Of a stretch of DNA of 32,443 nt, positions 28,794 through 32,443 are shown piece after piece. Made by a program: the position numbers and the translations under genes. Numbering within the stretch: position 1 is the stretch's first letter; every line of letters starts with the position of its first letter. Source of the stretch: an uncultured Pelagibacteraceae bacterium (GTDB taxonomy: Bacteria; Pseudomonadota; Alphaproteobacteria; Pelagibacterales; Pelagibacteraceae); the NCBI GenBank assembly GCA_902514945.1, contig CABXSO010000010.1, forward strand, positions 1 through 32,443, given 5' to 3'. The notes below the pieces were generated by a model. The model searched no databases, was not told where the DNA came from, and saw only the letters and a program-made list of their open reading frames with translations.

Positions 28794-29513
28794 TCAAAAA
28801 TTATCCTTTAAATCTCTTAATTTTGAAAAACTTTCAACATCCTTAGCTTTAAGAAATATATTGCATTCTATTTCATCAGATAAAATGGAAGGAATAGTGG
28901 GTTCACCGCTTCTTATATTTTCCTTAATTTTTTCAATTTTAATCTTTAAATTTAAATTATCAGGATCATTTGACTCACAAAATTTAGAATTTTGCAATGT
29001 ATATTCATGACCACAATAGATCTGTGTATCTTTTGAAAGTTTTTTTATTTTTTTTAATGAATTGAACATCTGTTCATAGGTTCCCTCAAAAATTCTACCA
29101 CATCCTAAAGAAAACAATGTATCTCCAGTAAAAATTTTTTTTTCCTTAAAAAAATGAAAAGCGATATGCCCACTTGTATGACCTGGTGTGTGATAAATTT
29201 TTGCCTCAAAATTTTCACCTTTCCATTTTTGATTATCCTCAACAAGTATATCAATTTCTGGTATACGATTTTTATCTTCTTTAAACCCGACTATTTTACA
29301 ATTATAACGTTTTTTCAATTCCAAATTACCACCTACATGATCATAATGATGATGGGTATTAAGAATATATTTCAATTCAATATTATTTCTTTCTATATAC
29401 TTGATAATGGGAGCTGCTTCGCCAGGATCAACAATACATCCAATACTTTTAATATCATCGATTAGCAAGTAACTATAATTGTCTTGTAAACACTTAATTA
29501 TTTCAACTCTCAT
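28794..29513 (-). CDS. gloB: GloB, hydroxyacylglutathione hydrolase (glyoxalase II)
   Basis: GloB hydrolyses S-D-lactoylglutathione in methylglyoxal detoxification. The 239-residue metallo-beta-lactamase-fold product has the metal motif THHHYDH, then HTPGHTSGH, FTGDTLFSLGCGRIFEGT and YCGHEYT, and a short C-terminal substrate-binding part. The ATG at 29513 (MRVEIIK) is preferred to an upstream in-frame TTG at 29525, because the repaired metW frame ends at 29515, one base before this ATG. It is probably co-transcribed with metX and metW. Confidence 0.93.
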   Translation of the reverse strand: MRVEIIKCLQDNYSYLLIDDIKSIGCIVDPGEAAPIIKYIERNNIELKYILNTHHHYDHVGGNLELKKRYNCKIVGFKEDKNRIPEIDILVEDNQKWKGENFEAKIYHTPGHTSGHIAFHFFKEKKIFTGDTLFSLGCGRIFEGTYEQMFNSLKKIKKLSKDTQIYCGHEYTLQNSKFCESNDPDNLNLKIKIEKIKENIRSGEPTIPSILSDEIECNIFLKAKDVESFSKLRDLKDNF

Positions 29514-29578
29514 ATTATTTTTCAATTAAGAATATACCTAATTCTGCAAATAAATTTTTATAAAATAAGTTATAATTA

Positions 29579-30112
29579 TTAATATTTGATATATTTTTTA
29601 TTAGTCAGAGCCAAAGATTTGAAGATTTTAAAGTCTATAACTTTTGAAAATTTGAAAAAATCTTTAATCGTACACATATGAATATTCGGAGTGTTATACC
29701 AATCATTTGGTAATGATTCTGTGACAGGCATAGTTCCTTTAATAAGCAAATTCAGTCTTACTTTCCAATGACCAAAATTTGGAATTGTTACAATAGCTTT
29801 CTTTCCAACTCTTAGTAGTTCTCGTATAACAATTTCAGGGTTAACAAAAGCTTGTAAAGTTTGACCCAAGACAACATAATCAAAAGAATCATTTGGAAAT
29901 TGTTTTAAATCAAATTCTGCATTTCCTTCAATTACAGTTAGTCCTTTTGATACACAAATTTGAACTTTGTCTTTTGAGATCTCAATCCCTCTGGCGTCGA
30001 TGTTCTTATTATTTTTTAATGACTCCATTAATGTTCCATCATCACAACCAACGTCTAAAACTCTTGCATTCTCCTCTATTATATCGACTATAATTTTATA
30101 TTCTGTTTTCAC
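29579..30112 (-). CDS. metW: MetW, methionine biosynthesis methyltransferase-like protein (C-terminus frameshifted)
   Basis: MetW is a class I methyltransferase-fold protein that works with MetX in homoserine acylation. The 177-residue reading has motif I VLDVGCDDGTLM at 18-29, the NDSFDYVVLGQTLQ segment, and TIPNFGHWKVRLNLL, all typical. The start is GTG, sharing one base with the metX stop TAG. The protein as read ends early: the conserved MetW C-terminus (NLFAELGIFLIEK) is encoded just downstream in another frame, ending at 29515. Removing one base from a six-A run on the coding strand (29594-29599) restores it and places the stop one base before gloB. So metW is either interrupted or misread here. 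Confidence 0.9.
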   Translation of the reverse strand: MKTEYKIIVDIIEENARVLDVGCDDGTLMESLKNNKNIDARGIEISKDKVQICVSKGLTVIEGNAEFDLKQFPNDSFDYVVLGQTLQAFVNPEIVIRELLRVGKKAIVTIPNFGHWKVRLNLLIKGTMPVTESLPNDWYNTPNIHMCTIKDFFKFSKVIDFKIFKSLALTNKKYIKY

Positions 30113-31233
30113 TATTTTCTCTCTAAATAAGATTTATCTAAAAAATTTTTCAAAGTTTTCAAAAAATCTGGAACATCTAATAAAAAAGAATCATGCCCTT
30201 TGTCAGATTTTATTTCTACAAATCCAACATCAGCACCAATTGCATTGAGAGCAATAACTATGTCTTTATTTTCCTGAGTTGGATATAGCCAGTCTGAAGT
30301 GAAAGATATTATAAAGAACTTAGCCTTAGTTTTTTTAAATGCAGTAGACAAATTACCATCAAATTGTTTAACTAAATCAAAATAATCCATGGCTCTTGTG
30401 ATATAAAGATAACTATTTGCATCAAATCGATCTACAAATACTGATCCCTGATATCTTAAATAACTTTCTATCTGAAAATCTGCATCAAATCCAAATTTAA
30501 GAGCATCTCTTTCTTGAAGTTTTCTACCAAATTTTTCTTGTAAACCCTTTTTCGACAAGTAAGTAATATGGGCAGCCATTCTTGCTACTGACAATCCTTT
30601 ATCAGGAAGAGTATTATTAGATAAATATTTTCCTTCAGACCAGTTATGATCTGATGCTATCGCTTGTCTACCCAACTCATTGAAAGCAATATTTTGAGCA
30701 GAGTGACTAGAGGTACATGCGATTGGCACTACAGTTCTAGCTTTATCTGGGTAATTACTAATAAATTGTAAAACTTGCATACCCCCCATTGAACCACCAA
30801 CAATTGAAAAAAGTTTTTCGATTTTAAAATGATCTAATAAATTTATCTGTGCATTAACCATGTCATTAATCGTAATTACAGGAAAATCTGTGCCATAAAT
30901 TTTTTTTGTTTCAGGATTTTCGTGGCTTGGACCAAACGATCCCATACAACCACCTATAACATTTGCACAAATCACAAAATATTTGTTTGTATCAATTGAT
31001 TTGTTAGGACCTACTGCATAAGACCACCAACCATCTTTTTTTGTTATAGGATTAATACCAGTAACAAATTGATCACCAGTAAGAGCATGAAAAACTAAGA
31101 TTGCATTATCTTTGTTTTCATTGAGTGAACCATAAGTTTCGTATGCAAGCGGAAAATTGTTGATACTTTTACCACAATCAAGCTTTAATGGTTTTTTAAT
31201 AATAAGTGTTTTTATATTCTCTTTAATATTCAT
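30112..31233 (-). CDS. metX: MetX, homoserine O-acyltransferase
   Basis: MetX acylates homoserine (acetyl in most relatives) for methionine synthesis by sulfhydrylation. The 373-residue alpha/beta-hydrolase product has the nucleophile motif GGSMGGMQ, the catalytic Asp in SFTSDWLYP and the His in DKGHDSFLL, plus ALTGDQF and IGGCMGSFGPSH, typical of MetX. Acetyl versus succinyl specificity cannot be read with confidence. It is headed by a SAM-II riboswitch, so high S-adenosylmethionine should turn it off. No Shine-Dalgarno sequence is seen at its ATG. Confidence 0.95.
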   Translation of the reverse strand: MNIKENIKTLIIKKPLKLDCGKSINNFPLAYETYGSLNENKDNAILVFHALTGDQFVTGINPITKKDGWWSYAVGPNKSIDTNKYFVICANVIGGCMGSFGPSHENPETKKIYGTDFPVITINDMVNAQINLLDHFKIEKLFSIVGGSMGGMQVLQFISNYPDKARTVVPIACTSSHSAQNIAFNELGRQAIASDHNWSEGKYLSNNTLPDKGLSVARMAAHITYLSKKGLQEKFGRKLQERDALKFGFDADFQIESYLRYQGSVFVDRFDANSYLYITRAMDYFDLVKQFDGNLSTAFKKTKAKFFIISFTSDWLYPTQENKDIVIALNAIGADVGFVEIKSDKGHDSFLLDVPDFLKTLKNFLDKSYLERK

Positions 31234-31271
31234 ATATTTTAATGCTAATTAATGAATTGTGAGAAAAAAAA

Positions 31272-31321
31272 CTTTTTTAGCGGTTTTTTTAAAGCGCTCG
31301 CAATTCAGGTAAATCAGCGCA
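31272..31321 (-). ncRNA. SAM-II riboswitch upstream of metX
   Basis: On the minus strand the segment starts TGCGCTGATTTACC, continues AATTGCGAGCGC and ends CCGCTAAAAAAG, matching the SAM-II (metA-type) core GCGCUGAUUU...AUUGC.AGCGC...GCUAAA. P1 pairs GCGCU (31320-31316) with AGCGC (31298-31294), and the A-rich 3' strand can enter the pseudoknot. SAM-II classically precedes metX/metA in alphaproteobacteria. An eight-U run follows directly (31271-31264) and the metX ATG lies 38 bases past the aptamer, so control may be by termination rather than by masking the start. Confidence 0.92.
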
Positions 31322-31326
31322 TAAAT

Positions 31327-31355
31327 TTTGTACTAGATGTTATTTAGTATGTCAA
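31327..31355 (-). promoter_or_regulatory. Sigma70 promoter for metX-metW-gloB
   Basis: On the minus strand a perfect TTGACA (31355-31350) and TACAAA (31332-31327, four of six) are 17 bases apart. The predicted start site at about 31320 is the first base of riboswitch helix P1, so the transcript would begin with the aptamer. Confidence 0.7.
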
Positions 31356-31368
31356 TTTTTTAAAATAT

Positions 31369-31398
31369 TTGAACTAATACTATATGAAAAATTGTTAT
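31369..31398 (+). promoter_or_regulatory. Candidate promoter for hisC
   Basis: TTGAAC (31369-31374) and TGTTAT (31393-31398) are 18 bases apart in the divergent metX/hisC spacer. A start near 31405 would leave a leader of about 24 bases. An AGAGG at 31410-31414 is 14 bases from the ATG, too far for a standard Shine-Dalgarno. Confidence 0.35.
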
Positions 31399-31428
31399 TT
31401 TATTTATAAAGAGGCTTAAATTTAAAAG

Positions 31429-32443
31429 ATGACAACTATAAAATTTAAAAAATTTAATATTGAAGCTTATCAACCTGGTAAATCAAATGTTAAGAGATTA
31501 AAGAAAATTATCAAGCTTTCAGCAAATGAGTCAGCTCTAGGCGTAAGTGTGAGGGCCAAGAAAGCAATATCAAATGAAAAATTAAATCTTTTCAGATATC
31601 CGGATGGTAAGTCTAAAGAATTGCGAAGTCAGATTTCAAAAAAATTTAATTGTGATAAAGAAAAAATAATTTGTGGAGCTGGTTCAGATGAAGTTATCCA
31701 AATGTTATGCCAGCTTTTTCTTAAACCAAAAGATGAGGTAATTCTTCCTCAATTTAGTTTCTTGATGTATAGGATATATGCAAAAAATAGTTGGTGCAAA
31801 AGTTGTTTTTGCTAAAGAAAAAAATTTGAAAGTTTCTGTTTCGGAAATAATTAAAAAAGTTAATAATAAAACTAAAATCGTATTTCTTGCTAATCCAAAT
31901 AATCCAACCGGTACTTACTTAACCAAGTTTGAACTAATTAATTTAAGAAAAAGATTAAGAAAAAATATTTTACTCGTCGTAGATGATGCTTATGCGGAAT
32001 ACATGCAAAATAGAGATTATAAATCTGGTTTAGATTTATTCAAAAATAAACATAATGTTTTTATATTAAGAACATTCTCGAAAATTTATGGATTGTCTTC
32101 CTTAAGAATTGGTTGGGGTTATGGCTCAAAAAAAATTATAGATGCCTTGAATGTTATTAAACCTCCATTTAACGTTAATGAAGTTGCTCAAAAAGCAGCC
32201 ATTGAGTCTCTTAAGGATAAAAAATTTATTTCACGATCAGTGAAACATAATTTTATTTATGCTTCAAAATTAAAAGATTTTTTGAGTAATTATGATATCA
32301 GTTCTAATAAAGTTTCTGCTAACTTTTTATTATTGGACTTTAATAAATGTAAACTCCAGGCTAAAGGTTTTTTATGAAAAATTAAAAAAAAAGGGAATTA
32401 TTTTAAGGTCTACTGAGGAAGGTTATAAAATAAAAAATATGCT
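31429..32443 (+). pseudogene. hisC: HisC-type histidinol-phosphate aminotransferase, two frameshifts, 3' end outside window
   Basis: HisC is the PLP-dependent transaminase of histidine synthesis; related proteins also act on aromatic amino acids. Three consecutive frames give one protein: 31429 to about 31790 (SANESALG, CGAGSDEVIQML), about 31785-32370 (NPNNPTGTYL, DDAYAEY, RTFSKIYGLSSLRIGWGYG with the PLP lysine), and about 32373 to the edge (YEKLKKKGIILRSTEEGYK). Each break needs removal of one base: one A from the six-A run at about 31780-31788 and one T from the six-T run at 32369-32373. All family motifs are otherwise intact and codon use is unchanged, so the damage is recent or is a consensus error. 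It is divergent from metX. Confidence 0.85.

Noticed and set aside
29893-30248. Overlapping + strand open frames opposite metW and metX
   Set aside because: They lie antisense to well-conserved genes, lack recognisable domains, and are composed of mirrored codons of those genes.

Overview
The window reads as a piece of a SAR11 (Candidatus Pelagibacter / Pelagibacterales) genome or a very close marine alphaproteobacterium. The grounds are the strong A+T bias, near-continuous coding with 1-20 nt gaps or overlaps, the alphaproteobacterial F1 order atpH-A-G-D-C, the alphaproteobacterial block rplU-rpmA-obgE-proB-proA-nadD-rsfS-ctpA-rppH, and a SAM-II riboswitch in front of metX. The assignment comes from gene content and order only.

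Region 1 (1-9731, +) is a type IV pilus locus: a PilM-PilN fusion cut by the left window edge, PilO, PilP, the secretin PilQ, the ATPase PilB, the platform protein PilC, then three prepilin genes with an AsmA-like gene between the second and third. The second prepilin has no ATG, GTG or TTG start anywhere in its frame. No prepilin peptidase and no PilT is visible in the window.

Region 2 (9784-15288, +) looks like a cell-surface module: a trypsin-like S1C protease with cysteine-bearing flanking segments and no PDZ domain, then two tandem paralogous proteins that pair five propeller-like repeats with a C-terminal autotransporter barrel. This is the most accessory part of the window and the best candidate for undescribed biology.

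Region 3 (15354-22206, +) is housekeeping: priA and the F1 ATP synthase genes atpHAGDC. The atp genes meet the opposite-strand cluster tail to tail, with the stop codons of atpC and rppH overlapping in one palindromic TTAATTAA.

Region 4 (22199-31233, -) holds, in transcription order, metX-metW-gloB behind a consensus promoter and a SAM-II riboswitch, then rplU-rpmA-obgE-proB-proA-nadD-rsfS-ctpA-rppH behind its own strong promoter. The first group makes O-acylhomoserine for methionine synthesis and detoxifies methylglyoxal. The second covers ribosome proteins and assembly, proline and NAD synthesis, ribosome silencing, periplasmic proteolysis and RNA decapping.

Region 5 (31429-end, +) is hisC, divergent from metX. 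It is broken by two +1 frameshifts in six-base homopolymers. metW carries a third frameshift of the same kind that cuts off its conserved C-terminus, so the last ~3 kb either has consensus errors or real gene decay.

No tRNA, rRNA, insertion sequence or CRISPR array was seen, and no stretch over 300 bases lacks a gene.
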